From: Veillonellaceae bacterium SB90
GTDB taxonomy: Bacteria > Bacillota > Negativicutes > Selenomonadales > Selenomonadaceae
Direction: 5' to 3'
NCBI GenBank assembly: GCA_902364065.1
Contig: CABJCJ010000018.1
Coordinates: 1-53,056, forward strand
DNA: 53,056 nt
In this document: piece by piece, positions 25,763-34,050 of the stretch
Layout of the letters: each line of letters starts with the position of its first letter
Numbering within the stretch: position 1 is the first letter of the stretch
Position numbers and translations under genes: made by a program
The notes under the pieces: model-generated
Database searches by the model: none
What the model was told of the DNA's origin: nothing
What the model saw: only the letters and a program-made list of their open reading frames with translations

Positions 25763-26593
25763 ATGCCAAGCGATCTGCATACGCATACGACTTATTCGGA
25801 CGGAAAACTGACGCCCGAAGAACTCGTAGCCGCAGGAAAAGAAGCAGGACTGACCTACATGGCCATCACGGACCATGATACGGTGGAGGGAATCAGCCAT
25901 CTCTACGAGAACGGCCTGTACCCGGCCCGGGGAATCAAGCTGATTCCTGGAATCGAATTCAGCGCCCATCACCCCCTGCATGAGATTCATATTCTTGGAT
26001 ACAATATTGATATTTACTACGCCAAGCTGGCGGATAAGCTCAACGAGGTCACGGAGGCGCGCTGGACGCGCTTCAGTGAGATGGTCGAGAAGCTCCAGGG
26101 CCTCGGCTACGACATCAGTGAGACGGAAGTGCTGACGATTGCCGGCGACAGCCGCTCCATCAGCCGCTCCCACATCGGCCGCGTGCTGGTGGACAAGGGC
26201 TATTTCCCAACGGTGCAGGCGGCTTTTGAGGCCGTCCTCCAGAAAGGCAAGCCGGCTTACGTGCCGCACTATCATCTCGAGGTGGAAGAGATCATCAGCC
26301 TCATCAAGGAGGCTGGCGGCGTCTCGGTGCTCGCCCATCCGAAGCTCGTTGGCGATGATGAGCTCGTGCGCAGTATCTGCCAGCGTGGCATCGACGGCAT
26401 CGAGGTCTTCTATCCGCGCCATGACCGGGAAGACACTGCGCGTTACCTGGCAATGGCCCAGGAATACCATTTGCTTCCCTCGGGCGGTTCGGATTATCAC
26501 GGCTTCCCGACGCGTTACCCCGACAAGCTCGGTGTCTTCACCGTCGAGGATTCGTACGCGGAGAAGTTTTACCGCCCGACGCAGAAACTCTGA
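25763..26593 (+). CDS. PHP-domain phosphoesterase (YciV/RNase AM-like)
   Basis: 276 residues from ATG 25763, with TAGGAGTGA upstream. PHP-fold metal sites are complete: DLHTHTTYSDG at 4-14, ITDHDTVEG, PGIEFSAH, VLAHPKL and GSDYHG near the C-terminus. Architecture and length fit the YciV/RNase AM subgroup that removes phosphates from 3',5'-nucleoside bisphosphates and trims the 5' ends of RNA. It starts 25 bp after spoVS and is likely read with the rny-ymdB-spoVS group, which would link it to RNA metabolism. Histidinol phosphatase is a less likely alternative because no his genes are nearby. Confidence 0.88.
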   Translation: MPSDLHTHTTYSDGKLTPEELVAAGKEAGLTYMAITDHDTVEGISHLYENGLYPARGIKLIPGIEFSAHHPLHEIHILGYNIDIYYAKLADKLNEVTEARWTRFSEMVEKLQGLGYDISETEVLTIAGDSRSISRSHIGRVLVDKGYFPTVQAAFEAVLQKGKPAYVPHYHLEVEEIISLIKEAGGVSVLAHPKLVGDDELVRSICQRGIDGIEVFYPRHDREDTARYLAMAQEYHLLPSGGSDYHGFPTRYPDKLGVFTVEDSYAEKFYRPTQKL

Positions 26594-26618
26594 ACCATGA
26601 ATGTAAGGAGAACGTAAG

Positions 26619-27452
26619 ATGGACGTGATTGCATTAGTAGGCCCGAGTGGTACGGGCAAGAGCCACCGGGCGCTCATCGTCGCGCACAAGAACCACGCCG
26701 ATGCGATCATCGATGACGGCATTCTCATCAAGGATGGCAAGATCATCGCCGGTCATTCGGCCAAAAAAGAGAAAAGCAAGATCATGGCCGTGCGGCGCGC
26801 CATCTTCATCCTGCCCGGGCATGCCGAAGAGGTCCGACAGGCCATCGATGCGGTCAAGCCGCACCGCATCCTGATTCTTGGCACCTCGGAAAACATGGTG
26901 CACAAGATCACGAAGACCTTGCATCTGCCGGCCATCGCGAAGATCATCCACATTGAGGATATTGCGACGCAGTCGGAGATGGAGAAGGCGCGCTTTTACC
27001 GCCTGAAGCAGGGCAAGCACATCATCCCCGTGCCGACTATTGAGCTCAAGCCGCATTTTTCCGGCTATCTCATCGATCCGCTGCAGTCCTTTTTCAAGCG
27101 TTCCTCGACGAGGCGGCGCCGCCTCGGTGAGAAATCCATCGTGCGGCCCGTATTCAGCTATTACGGCAAACTCAGCATCGAGGATACGGCCATCAAGTCC
27201 ATCGTGCGCAACGTCATCATGGAGAAGGGACCGTTCAGCAAGGTCAGCAGCATCCATGTTCGGCACTTGCTCGCCGGCGAGGAAGACCAGGGTATCTGCA
27301 TTTCCTGTGAAGTCGTGCTGACGTATGGGAACCACATCCCGACGCTCATCCAGCAGGCACAGCAGCAGGTCCGTGAAGCGGTGGAGTTCATGACCGGCAT
27401 GGTCGTGCATGAGGTGGATATCGCCGTTAAAGCGCTTTACATCAAGGCGTGA
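26619..27452 (+). CDS. P-loop ATPase/kinase-like domain fused to an Asp23-like domain
   Basis: 277 residues from ATG 26619. Residues 1-135 form a P-loop NTPase-like domain: Walker A GPSGTGKS at 8-15, with strands IIDDGILI and RILILGTSE. A basic linker follows (KRSSTRRRRLGE). Residues 172-277 resemble the Asp23/Gls24 envelope-stress domain (VFSYYGKLSIEDTAIKSIV at its start, then EVVLTYG and VHEVDIAVKALYI at the end). Asp23 proteins usually are stand-alone and membrane-associated in monoderms; this fusion is uncommon. No membrane segment or signal peptide is seen. Function unknown; it might sense nucleotide state for envelope homeostasis. An intrinsic terminator separates it from ftsH. Confidence 0.75.
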   Translation: MDVIALVGPSGTGKSHRALIVAHKNHADAIIDDGILIKDGKIIAGHSAKKEKSKIMAVRRAIFILPGHAEEVRQAIDAVKPHRILILGTSENMVHKITKTLHLPAIAKIIHIEDIATQSEMEKARFYRLKQGKHIIPVPTIELKPHFSGYLIDPLQSFFKRSSTRRRRLGEKSIVRPVFSYYGKLSIEDTAIKSIVRNVIMEKGPFSKVSSIHVRHLLAGEEDQGICISCEVVLTYGNHIPTLIQQAQQQVREAVEFMTGMVVHEVDIAVKALYIKA

Positions 27453-27457
27453 TTCCT

Positions 27458-27488
27458 GCCCCTGCAGCCGTCGGCGCAGGGGCTTTTT
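27458..27488 (+). terminator. Terminator between the P-loop/Asp23 gene and ftsH
   Basis: 8-bp GC stem (27458-27465 and 27476-27483) followed by TTTTT, ending six bases before the ftsH SD. With no room for a promoter in between, ftsH must rely on read-through or on a promoter inside the upstream gene. Confidence 0.8.
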
Positions 27489-27507
27489 CATACAGGAGGA
27501 GATGCTT

Positions 27508-29496
27508 ATGAAAGAGGTAAAATCGCCGAAAAAACCCATGGCGTTTTATTACATCCTGGTTCTGTTCGTCATCCTGATGTTCAATGAGATGGCCAAGCCT
27601 TACTTTGAGGAGGCACAGATCCAGCCGGTGGATTACAGTACCTTCATGGAATGTATCGACGACAAGAAGATCGACCATGTGGAGATCCAGTCGAACCAGA
27701 TTCTCTACACCTTGAAGGACGACAGCAAGAAATACAAGACGGGCATCATGAATGACCCGAATCTCGCCGAACGCCTGCAGGAATCCGGTGCGACCTTCAC
27801 ACAGGATATCAAGGAGGAGACATCGCCTCTCCTGAGCTTCTTCCTGGCCTGGATCCTTCCGCTCCTGATCTTCTTTGCCATCGGCCAGTATATGAGCCGC
27901 AAGCTCATGGACCGCGCAGGCGGCAATTCCATGATGTTCGGCGGTTCCGGCAATCAGGCCAAGATTTACGTGCCGTCCTCGGAGGGCATCCACTTCAAGG
28001 ATGTCGCCGGTGAGGATGAAGCGAAGGAAAACCTTTCGGAGATCGTCGATTACCTGCATAATCCTGAGAAGTACTCGAGCATCGGTGCTTCGATGCCGAA
28101 GGGCGTCCTGCTCGTCGGTCCTCCGGGCACTGGTAAGACGATGCTCGCGAAGGCCGTCGCCGGGGAGGCCAACGTGCCGTTCTTCTCGATTGCCGGCTCG
28201 GAATTCGTCGAGATGTTCGTCGGCATGGGCGCATCGAAGGTCCGCGACCTCTTCAAACAGGCCAAGGAGAAGGCACCGTGCATCGTCTTCATCGATGAGA
28301 TCGATGCCATCGGACAGAAGCGTACGGGAGCCGCGATGGGCAACGATGAGCGCGAGCAGACGCTCAACCAGCTGCTGACCGAGATGGACGGCTTCGAGGG
28401 CAATACGGGCGTCATCATCCTCGCGGCGACGAACCGTCCGGAATCCCTTGACCCCGCGCTCCTGCGCCCGGGCCGCTTCGACCGCCGCGTGCCGGTTGAG
28501 CTGCCGGATCTCCAGGGCCGTGAGGATATCCTCAAGGTCCATGCCCGGAAGGTCCGCATGGCAGCGGATGTCAATTTCCACACCATCGCGCGCATGGCAG
28601 CCGGTGCCTCTGGTGCTGAGCTGGCGAACATCATCAATGAAGGTGCGCTGCGCGCCGTGCGCGATGGCCGCCATGAGGTGACGGAGGCCGACCTCGAAGA
28701 AAGCGTCGAGGTCGTCATCGCCGGCTATCAGAAGAAGAACGCCATCCTCTCCGACAAGGAGAAGCGCACGGTGGCGTATCACGAGATCGGCCATGCGCTC
28801 GTCGCGGCCCTGCAGTCGCATTCGGCGCCGGTCCAGAAAATCACGATCATCCCGCGTACATCGGGTGCTCTCGGCTACACGATGCAGGTCGAGCAGCAGG
28901 ATAAATACATCCTTTCGAAGGAAGAGCTCGAGAACAAGATTGCGACCTTTACGGCCGGCCGTGCCGCCGAAGAAGTCAAGTTCGGGCTCGTGAGCACGGG
29001 TGCGTCGAATGATATCGAACAGGCGACGAAGCTGGCCCGCGCGATGATCACGCGCTACGGCATGAGCGAGGAATTCGACATGGTCGCCATGGAAACGGTC
29101 AACAACCGCTATCTCGGGGGCGATACGAGCCTGACCTGCTCGGCTGCGACACAGCAGCAGATCGACAAGCGGGTTGTCGAGCTCGTGCGCAAGCAGCATG
29201 AGAAGGCCACCCGCCTGCTCCGGGAGCACATGGATAAGCTCGATGAACTCGCGGCCTTCCTCTATGAAAAGGAAACCATCACCGGCGAGGAATTCATGAA
29301 GATCCTCAAGGGCGATGAGAGCGAGGAGCAGCAGGTCGAAGAAGCCGAGAAGCGCCTGCTGGCCGACGAGCAGAAGGACGCATCTGACGAGGCGAAGAAA
29401 GCCGCAGAGCTTCAGTCACTCGAGCAGGAAAAACGGGAAAAGTCTCCTGCTGATGCACCTGAGACGCCAGCGGCAGCTCCTGATAAACAGGAATGA
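27508..29496 (+). CDS. ftsH: ATP-dependent zinc metalloprotease FtsH
   Basis: 662 residues from ATG 27508 (AGGAGGAG six bases upstream; ATG 27502 abuts the SD). Two membrane helices (about 13-30 and 113-131) flank an extracytoplasmic domain. The AAA domain has Walker A GPPGTGKT at 204-211, Walker B IVFIDEID and the second-region-of-homology RPGRFDR. The protease zinc site HEIGH is at 425-429. The tail from about 600 is highly charged (Glu, Lys, Gln, Ala) and disordered. FtsH degrades membrane and regulatory proteins as a hexamer. Full length and intact; the convergent gene downstream shares an 18-bp terminator. Confidence 0.95.
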   Translation: MKEVKSPKKPMAFYYILVLFVILMFNEMAKPYFEEAQIQPVDYSTFMECIDDKKIDHVEIQSNQILYTLKDDSKKYKTGIMNDPNLAERLQESGATFTQDIKEETSPLLSFFLAWILPLLIFFAIGQYMSRKLMDRAGGNSMMFGGSGNQAKIYVPSSEGIHFKDVAGEDEAKENLSEIVDYLHNPEKYSSIGASMPKGVLLVGPPGTGKTMLAKAVAGEANVPFFSIAGSEFVEMFVGMGASKVRDLFKQAKEKAPCIVFIDEIDAIGQKRTGAAMGNDEREQTLNQLLTEMDGFEGNTGVIILAATNRPESLDPALLRPGRFDRRVPVELPDLQGREDILKVHARKVRMAADVNFHTIARMAAGASGAELANIINEGALRAVRDGRHEVTEADLEESVEVVIAGYQKKNAILSDKEKRTVAYHEIGHALVAALQSHSAPVQKITIIPRTSGALGYTMQVEQQDKYILSKEELENKIATFTAGRAAEEVKFGLVSTGASNDIEQATKLARAMITRYGMSEEFDMVAMETVNNRYLGGDTSLTCSAATQQQIDKRVVELVRKQHEKATRLLREHMDKLDELAAFLYEKETITGEEFMKILKGDESEEQQVEEAEKRLLADEQKDASDEAKKAAELQSLEQEKREKSPADAPETPAAAPDKQE

Positions 29497-29529
29497 TTTG
29501 CAGGAGAAGCGTCACAAATACAGCATAAT

Positions 29530-29573
29530 AAACGGGAGGGTGACATCCGGATATGATGTCACCCTCCCGTTTT
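29530..29573. terminator. Bidirectional terminator between ftsH and the CorC/HlyC-type gene
   Basis: Perfect 18-bp inverted repeat (29530-29547 and 29555-29572) with a seven-base loop, flanked by AAA and TTTT. Confidence 0.92.
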
Positions 29574-29617
29574 CTATGCCGTCAGGGCAATCGTATGTGA
29601 TGCTGGTACCATCAGCC

Positions 29618-30997
29618 TCAGGCCTTGCTGGGCAGGGAGTCTTTTTCCGCTGCCTTGTCGCGAGATGCAGCTTCCCCGCCTTTGGCGTCGTCCTGGCCGT
29701 CCGGCGTTTCGTGGCGCGTCACGAGGATCTTGTCGATGCGCGCGCGATCCATATCGACGACTTCAAACGTGAAGCCGTTCCATTCGCATTTCTCGGCGAC
29801 TTTCGGGATGTAGCCGAACGCTGACGTCAGGAAACCGCCCATCGTCTGGTAATGGTCGTGGTCCTCGTCCGGCAGCTCTGCGATGTCGAAGCGTTCCTTG
29901 AACTCGTCGATGGAGCAGAGGCCGTCGACGTACCACGAGTTCTCGTCGCGCGGCGTGAACTGGACCGGATCCGGCTCGACGTTTGACATCGAGTCACCGA
30001 TGATTTCCTGCATGATGTCGTTGAGCGTGATGAACCCCACGACGCCGCCGTACTCATCGAGCACCATGGCTTCGTGGATGCCCGTGTCGCGGAATTTCTC
30101 GAGCACGCGGAACGTTTCCATTGAGCGCGGCACGCACATGGGCTTGCGGATGTACTGTGCGAGATCGAGCGATTTGCGCTCGAGCGAGGCGTTGAGGAGA
30201 TCCTTGGCGTAGAGGACACCGCAGAAATCATCGAGGTTCTCGCGGCCGACGGGGAAGACATTCTGCGGATGCTCGCGGATGACGCGCAGGTTGTGCTTGA
30301 GGGAATCCGTGAGGTCCAGCCAGAGCATCTGCGTGCGCGGCGTCATCAGGGAATAGGCCGTCTGGTCGCTCATGCGGAAGATGCGGTCGACCATGGCCTG
30401 CTCGGACTTCTCGAAGGTGCCGTCTTCCGTTCCCTGTTCGATGAGGTCCTTGACTTCATCTTCCGTGACGGTATCTTCGACATGCGGGTTGACGCCGAGC
30501 AGCAGCAGGACGCCGTTGGCCGAGGTGGAGAGCACGGAGATGAGGGGGCGTGCCAGGCGGATCATGCGGCGCAGCGTCTTGTGGTATTTGAGCAGGACCT
30601 TCTCGGGCTGCTGGAGCGCCGTCTTTTTCGGCAGGAATTCCGAGAACAGCAGCGTGATGTATGTGATGACGACGATGCTCACGACGAGCGAAATGCCCCA
30701 GGCGTGCGGCACGAAGGAGATGAGCCCCGCAAGCAGCGGCGCGGCGAGCACGCCCGCCGTGATGCCCGTGAGGATGCCGGTCAGCGTGATGCCGACCTGC
30801 ATGAGCGACAGGGCTTCCTCGGGGGACTCCAGCAGCTCGAGAGCGGCTTCTGCATCGGCATCGCCGTCCTCGGCCAGTTTTTCGAGACGTCCGCGCCGGC
30901 TTTCGGTCACTGCTGTCTCGAGCAGCGAGAAGAAGCCGTCCGTAGCAACTAAGAGTAAGAGTAAGACGAGCAAGAGGCCCGCGTCAGTACTATCCAA
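29618..30997 (-). CDS. CNNM/CorC (HlyC-type) membrane protein with CBS domains
   Basis: 459 residues from TTG 30997; a stop codon lies two codons upstream in frame, and the SD-like AAGGA is rather distant (about 13 bases), so TTG 30973 is an alternative. N-terminal DUF21/CNNM membrane domain with three to four helices (start DAGLLLVLLLLLVATDGFF, then VGITLTGILTGI), two CBS domains (SLMTPRTQMLWLDL and DEYGGVVGFITLNDI), and a C-terminal CorC/HlyC domain (WYVDGLCSIDEFKE, then GFLTSAFGYIP). Family members affect divalent-cation, especially magnesium, export. The older hemolysin label is not supported as a function. Own promoter at 31048-31076; convergent with ftsH. Confidence 0.88.
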   Translation of the reverse strand: MDSTDAGLLLVLLLLLVATDGFFSLLETAVTESRRGRLEKLAEDGDADAEAALELLESPEEALSLMQVGITLTGILTGITAGVLAAPLLAGLISFVPHAWGISLVVSIVVITYITLLFSEFLPKKTALQQPEKVLLKYHKTLRRMIRLARPLISVLSTSANGVLLLLGVNPHVEDTVTEDEVKDLIEQGTEDGTFEKSEQAMVDRIFRMSDQTAYSLMTPRTQMLWLDLTDSLKHNLRVIREHPQNVFPVGRENLDDFCGVLYAKDLLNASLERKSLDLAQYIRKPMCVPRSMETFRVLEKFRDTGIHEAMVLDEYGGVVGFITLNDIMQEIIGDSMSNVEPDPVQFTPRDENSWYVDGLCSIDEFKERFDIAELPDEDHDHYQTMGGFLTSAFGYIPKVAEKCEWNGFTFEVVDMDRARIDKILVTRHETPDGQDDAKGGEAASRDKAAEKDSLPSKA

Positions 30998-31047
30998 GAA
31001 TTATACACATCCTTTTTGATCGTTTGTCTATCGGCAGATTTCTTTTT

Positions 31048-31076
31048 ATTATAACACGATTTCGCCTTGGCGTCAG
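31048..31076 (-). promoter_or_regulatory. Promoter of the CNNM/CorC gene
   Basis: Minus strand: CTGACG (31071-31076), 17-bp spacer, TGTTATAAT (extended -10, TATAAT at 31048-31053). The leader is about 45 nt. A bidirectional terminator is absent here, so the upstream BsuPI gene may read through. Confidence 0.75.
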
Positions 31077-31094
31077 TCCGGCCGTTCAAGGCAC

Positions 31095-31682
31095 TCAGTC
31101 ATCGTACCAGGGGCCGTCGCCAATGATGATGCCGCCGTGCAGCGTCACCGGCGTCGAGCTGCCCACCTTGGTCGGCATGCGCGTCGTGAGCTTGTAGGGT
31201 GTATCGACGAGCCAGGCCGTCACGAGCACGGCGTCGTCCTTGATTTCACGGTATTTCTTGCGGTCGAGTTCGGCCGTGTAGACCTCGCTCTTGTGCGCGG
31301 ACACGGAAGAACTCGTCAGCGCCTGCGTGAAGGCCATGCCGTCCGACCAGCGGTAGAGCGTCTTGCCGTTCTTGTCGAGGATGGCGAAATCGTAGACCTG
31401 TCCGTTACGGTGTGCGACGAAATAATCGCTGTCGCTGTCGTTCGTGACCTTGAGCTCCATGACGAGACGGCCATGCTTTTCTTCCACGGTCAGTTCCTCG
31501 ATGACCTGGTCGAAGCTGAAGGCCGCATAGGAAGGCACGATCTCCGTGCTGTGTCCGCCCGAGGCCGGGAACGATACGCCGATGCCCGTGCCAAAAGAAG
31601 CAGAGGCCGTCGGCAGCGAAACAGCGCTGAGGCAGAACGCCAGTGCGGGGATGAATGCGTATGCAGCATGATGCAGTTTCAT
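31095..31682 (-). CDS. Exported BsuPI-domain protein
   Basis: 195 residues from ATG 31682 with AAGGAG eight bases upstream; the longer GTG start at 31691 overlaps the SD. Signal peptide at 1-28 (hydrophobic core FIPALAFCLSAVSL, cleavage after ASA). Residues 60-160 resemble the BsuPI/intracellular proteinase inhibitor domain: LVMELKVTNDSDSDYFV, GQVYDFAILDKNGKTLYRWS, GMAFTQAL, VYTAEL. That fold is an immunoglobulin-like sandwich. Bacillus BsuPI inhibits a cytosolic serine protease, but exported homologs have no known target. It is likely periplasmic. Upstream is an extended -10 promoter; downstream is the CorC-type gene. Confidence 0.7.
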   Translation of the reverse strand: MKLHHAAYAFIPALAFCLSAVSLPTASASFGTGIGVSFPASGGHSTEIVPSYAAFSFDQVIEELTVEEKHGRLVMELKVTNDSDSDYFVAHRNGQVYDFAILDKNGKTLYRWSDGMAFTQALTSSSVSAHKSEVYTAELDRKKYREIKDDAVLVTAWLVDTPYKLTTRMPTKVGSSTPVTLHGGIIIGDGPWYDD

Positions 31683-31730
31683 CGAAATCACTCCTTGAGA
31701 AGTAAATGGATTTTCTGTTCAGATGCTTTT

Positions 31731-31739
31731 ATTTTACCA
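31731..31739 (-). promoter_or_regulatory. Extended -10 promoter of the BsuPI-domain gene
   Basis: Minus strand TGGTAAAAT (TGn plus TAAAAT, 31731-31736), about 45 bp before the ATG. The -35 is poor. Confidence 0.45.
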
Positions 31740-31795
31740 TGTTTTCTTATGGATTTCGAATGATGAATGACGAAAATCGAGTAAGTCGTCTGAGC

Positions 31796-31824
31796 TTTAC
31801 AAGGCGCGATAAGTCCGATACAAT
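31796..31824 (+). promoter_or_regulatory. Promoter of rbgA-rnhB
   Basis: TTTACA (31796-31801), 17-bp spacer, TACAAT (31819-31824). Confidence 0.75.
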
Positions 31825-31877
31825 AAAATGAACAATACGTTACGCATCAATTATAAAATGGAAGGGAACAAGAATAT

Positions 31878-32792
31878 ATGGATAAAGAAGAACGAAATGA
31901 TTTGCCAGGGATACAGTGGTTCCCTGGCCACATGAAGAAGGCGCAGCGGCTCATCGAGGAGAATCTGAAGCTTGTCGATGTCGTCATTGAGCTTTTGGAT
32001 GCGCGCATTCCGGCGAGCAGCGCCAACCCCATGCTGGCGGAGATCATCAAGGATAAGCCGCGGCTCATCGCGCTCAATAAATCGGATCTGGCGGACCCCG
32101 CCAGCACAAAGCGCTGGCTGGCATATTTCCGCTCTCAGGGGATTCCGGCCGTGGCCATCGATTCGGTGAAAGGGCGCGGCATGAAGCAGCTCGTCGCGAA
32201 GGCAGAAGAACTCGCGCGCCCGAAGACGGACCGTTTCGTCAAGAAGGGCGGGCGCCCGCGCGCGGCGCGCTGCATGATCCTCGGCATCCCGAATGTCGGC
32301 AAATCGTCACTCATCAACCGGCTGGCCGGAGCCGTCAAGGCAAAGGCTGCCGATAAGCCGGGCGTGACGCGTGCAAAACAGTGGATCAAGATCGGGGCAG
32401 CGCTCGACCTCCTCGATACGCCGGGTATCTTGTGGCCGAAGTTTGAGGATCAGACGGTCGGGCTCAAGCTGGCATTTACGGGGGCCATCAACGATGAGAT
32501 TTACGACCGGGAGCAGGTGACTGCGCTGCTGCTCTCCGTCATGCGCCGCGATTATCCGGAGCGGCTGATGGAGCGGTTCAAATTCAAGGGCGAGCTGCCG
32601 GAGACGGGGCTCGAGCTCCTGGAAGCCGTCGGCCGCAAGCGCGGCTGTCTCGTCAAGGGCGGCTTGGTTGACCTTGAGAAAGCCCAGCAGATTGTCCTCA
32701 ATGAATTCCGTGCGGGCAAGCTCGGGCTCGTGACGCTCGATGAGGTCCCGGCTGCTGCCGAAGCACCGGCTGAGGAAGGGGCGGACGCATGA
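31878..32792 (+). CDS. rbgA: Ribosome biogenesis GTPase RbgA (YlqF)
   Basis: 304 residues from ATG 31878. Circularly permuted GTPase: G4 NKSDL (about 58-62), then G1 GIPNVGKSS in the middle and G3 DTPGILWP after it. The start IQWFPGHMKKAQR is diagnostic for the YlqF/YawG group, and a C-terminal helical domain that contacts rRNA is present. RbgA is needed for late 50S subunit assembly (uL16 incorporation). The last 15 residues are Ala/Glu-rich. The stop overlaps the rnhB start by four bases (ATGA), so both are translated together, as in B. subtilis, where ylqF also precedes rnhB. Confidence 0.95.
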   Translation: MDKEERNDLPGIQWFPGHMKKAQRLIEENLKLVDVVIELLDARIPASSANPMLAEIIKDKPRLIALNKSDLADPASTKRWLAYFRSQGIPAVAIDSVKGRGMKQLVAKAEELARPKTDRFVKKGGRPRAARCMILGIPNVGKSSLINRLAGAVKAKAADKPGVTRAKQWIKIGAALDLLDTPGILWPKFEDQTVGLKLAFTGAINDEIYDREQVTALLLSVMRRDYPERLMERFKFKGELPETGLELLEAVGRKRGCLVKGGLVDLEKAQQIVLNEFRAGKLGLVTLDEVPAAAEAPAEEGADA

Positions 32793-33568
32793 AGGACGTC
32801 AGGGACTCTACGATTAAAGAATTAACGGCTGTCTTTGCCGCAGGTCAGATCACGGAGGACTTCCTTGCGGCCTGCCGCGCTGATTCGCGCAAGGCTGTGG
32901 GGACGCTGGTGCGCCGCTATGAGCGGGCGCAGGCCGAGCACGAACGGCTGCTTGCCATGTACCGGTATGAGCATCTGGCCTGGGCCGAAGGCCGCGAGAT
33001 TGTCGCCGGTGTCGATGAGGCGGGCCGCGGGCCGCTCGCAGGACCCGTCTCGGTAGCGGCTGTCATTCTGCCGCACGACCTCTGCATCCCGAAGCTCAAC
33101 GATTCGAAGAAACTCTCGGCCAAGGTCAGGGAGGAGCTCTTTGATGAGATTCAGGCGAAGGCCATAGCTGTGAGCTCGACGCTGGTGGATGCGGCGACCA
33201 TCGACCGCGTCAATATCTATCAGGCGACGATCAATGGCATGTATGAGGCCATCTTTGCCCTCAAGCCGCAGCCGCAGGAAGTCTTAATCGATGCCGTGCC
33301 GCTTGAGAATCTGCCGATGCCGTCGTCATCCATCATCAAGGGCGATGCGAAGTCGGCTTCGATTGCTGCCGCCTCGATCATTGCCAAGGTCACGCGTGAC
33401 CGGCTCATGGACGAGTACGACAAGCTTTATCCGGAGTACGGTTTTGCGCAGCACAAGGGCTACGGCACGGCTCAGCATATCGAAGCGCTCAGGAAGTACG
33501 GGCCCTGCCCGATTCATCGCGTTTCGTTCGAGCCCGTGCGCTCTCTCGTGCAGCAGCTGCGCGGTTGA
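32789..33568 (+). CDS. rnhB: Ribonuclease HII
   Basis: 259 residues from ATG 32789, overlapping the rbgA stop. The core matches RNase HII: GVDEAGRGPLAGPVSVAAV (Asp-Glu-Gly catalytic motif), LNDSKKLSAKVREEL, IIKGDAKSASIAAASIIAKVTRD (written in part here as IIKGDAKSASIAA) and GYGTAQHIEAL. The enzyme cuts RNA in RNA-DNA hybrids and removes misincorporated ribonucleotides. An N-terminal extension of about 70 helical residues before the catalytic domain is typical of many Firmicutes proteins. The -35 of the next promoter overlaps its stop codon. Confidence 0.95.
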   Translation: MKDVRDSTIKELTAVFAAGQITEDFLAACRADSRKAVGTLVRRYERAQAEHERLLAMYRYEHLAWAEGREIVAGVDEAGRGPLAGPVSVAAVILPHDLCIPKLNDSKKLSAKVREELFDEIQAKAIAVSSTLVDAATIDRVNIYQATINGMYEAIFALKPQPQEVLIDAVPLENLPMPSSSIIKGDAKSASIAAASIIAKVTRDRLMDEYDKLYPEYGFAQHKGYGTAQHIEALRKYGPCPIHRVSFEPVRSLVQQLRG

Positions 33569-33593
33569 CGTGCTCATGGGGATAGCCTATAAT
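33565..33593 (+). promoter_or_regulatory. Promoter of yraN-yifB-priA
   Basis: TTGACG (33565-33570, overlapping the rnhB stop), 17-bp spacer, TATAAT (33588-33593). The leader before the yraN ATG is about 75 nt. Confidence 0.8.
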
Positions 33594-33675
33594 AAAAATA
33601 AGAATTGTAAGAAAATATTCGTGTGCATTCGTGTGAGGATCGTCTGCTGAAGCAGAATCCGGTGGAGGGCTTGAC

Positions 33676-34029
33676 ATGGACAAGGACGAACTCGGCCGTC
33701 AGGGCGAAGCGCTGGCGGCTTCTTATCTGGAAACGCGGGGGTATCGCATTCTCGCACGCAATTTCCGCGTGCGTGGAGCCGAGCTCGACATCGTGGCAGA
33801 AAAGAACGGGATGCTTGTCTTTGTGGAAGTCAAGACGCGCCGCACGGGCCGTTATGGTTCGCCGGCGCAGGCCGTCGGCTGCCGGAAGCAGCAGAAAATC
33901 ATCTTTGCAGCACGCTGTTTCCTGCGGCAGAACGATCGGGAGGATTGCTTCTGCCGCTTTGATGTCATTGAGGTTTACGCTGCGGCGGGATGGCGGCTGC
34001 GCCATCTGCCCGGTGCGTTTGAAACGTGA
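33676..34029 (+). CDS. yraN: YraN (UPF0102) endonuclease-like protein
   Basis: 117 residues from ATG 33676, with GGAGGG seven bases upstream. UPF0102 signature: LGRQGEALAASYLETRGYRIL at the N-terminus, then RGAELDIVAEKNGMLVFVEVKTR (E-x-D and E-V-K, the PD-(D/E)XK-like active site) and RKQQKI, with FDVIEV near the end. The family resembles Holliday-junction resolvase folds; its biological role is not settled, though a link to DNA uptake or repair is often proposed. It lies between rnhB and the ComM-like gene, an arrangement common in bacteria. Confidence 0.9.
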   Translation: MDKDELGRQGEALAASYLETRGYRILARNFRVRGAELDIVAEKNGMLVFVEVKTRRTGRYGSPAQAVGCRKQQKIIFAARCFLRQNDREDCFCRFDVIEVYAAAGWRLRHLPGAFET

Positions 34030-34050
34030 TGGCTGGAGGAGGGAAGCGGT

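Noticed and set aside
27442..29229. 595-codon minus-strand frame opposite ftsH
   Set aside because: Shadow of ftsH, no SD, no recognisable domains.
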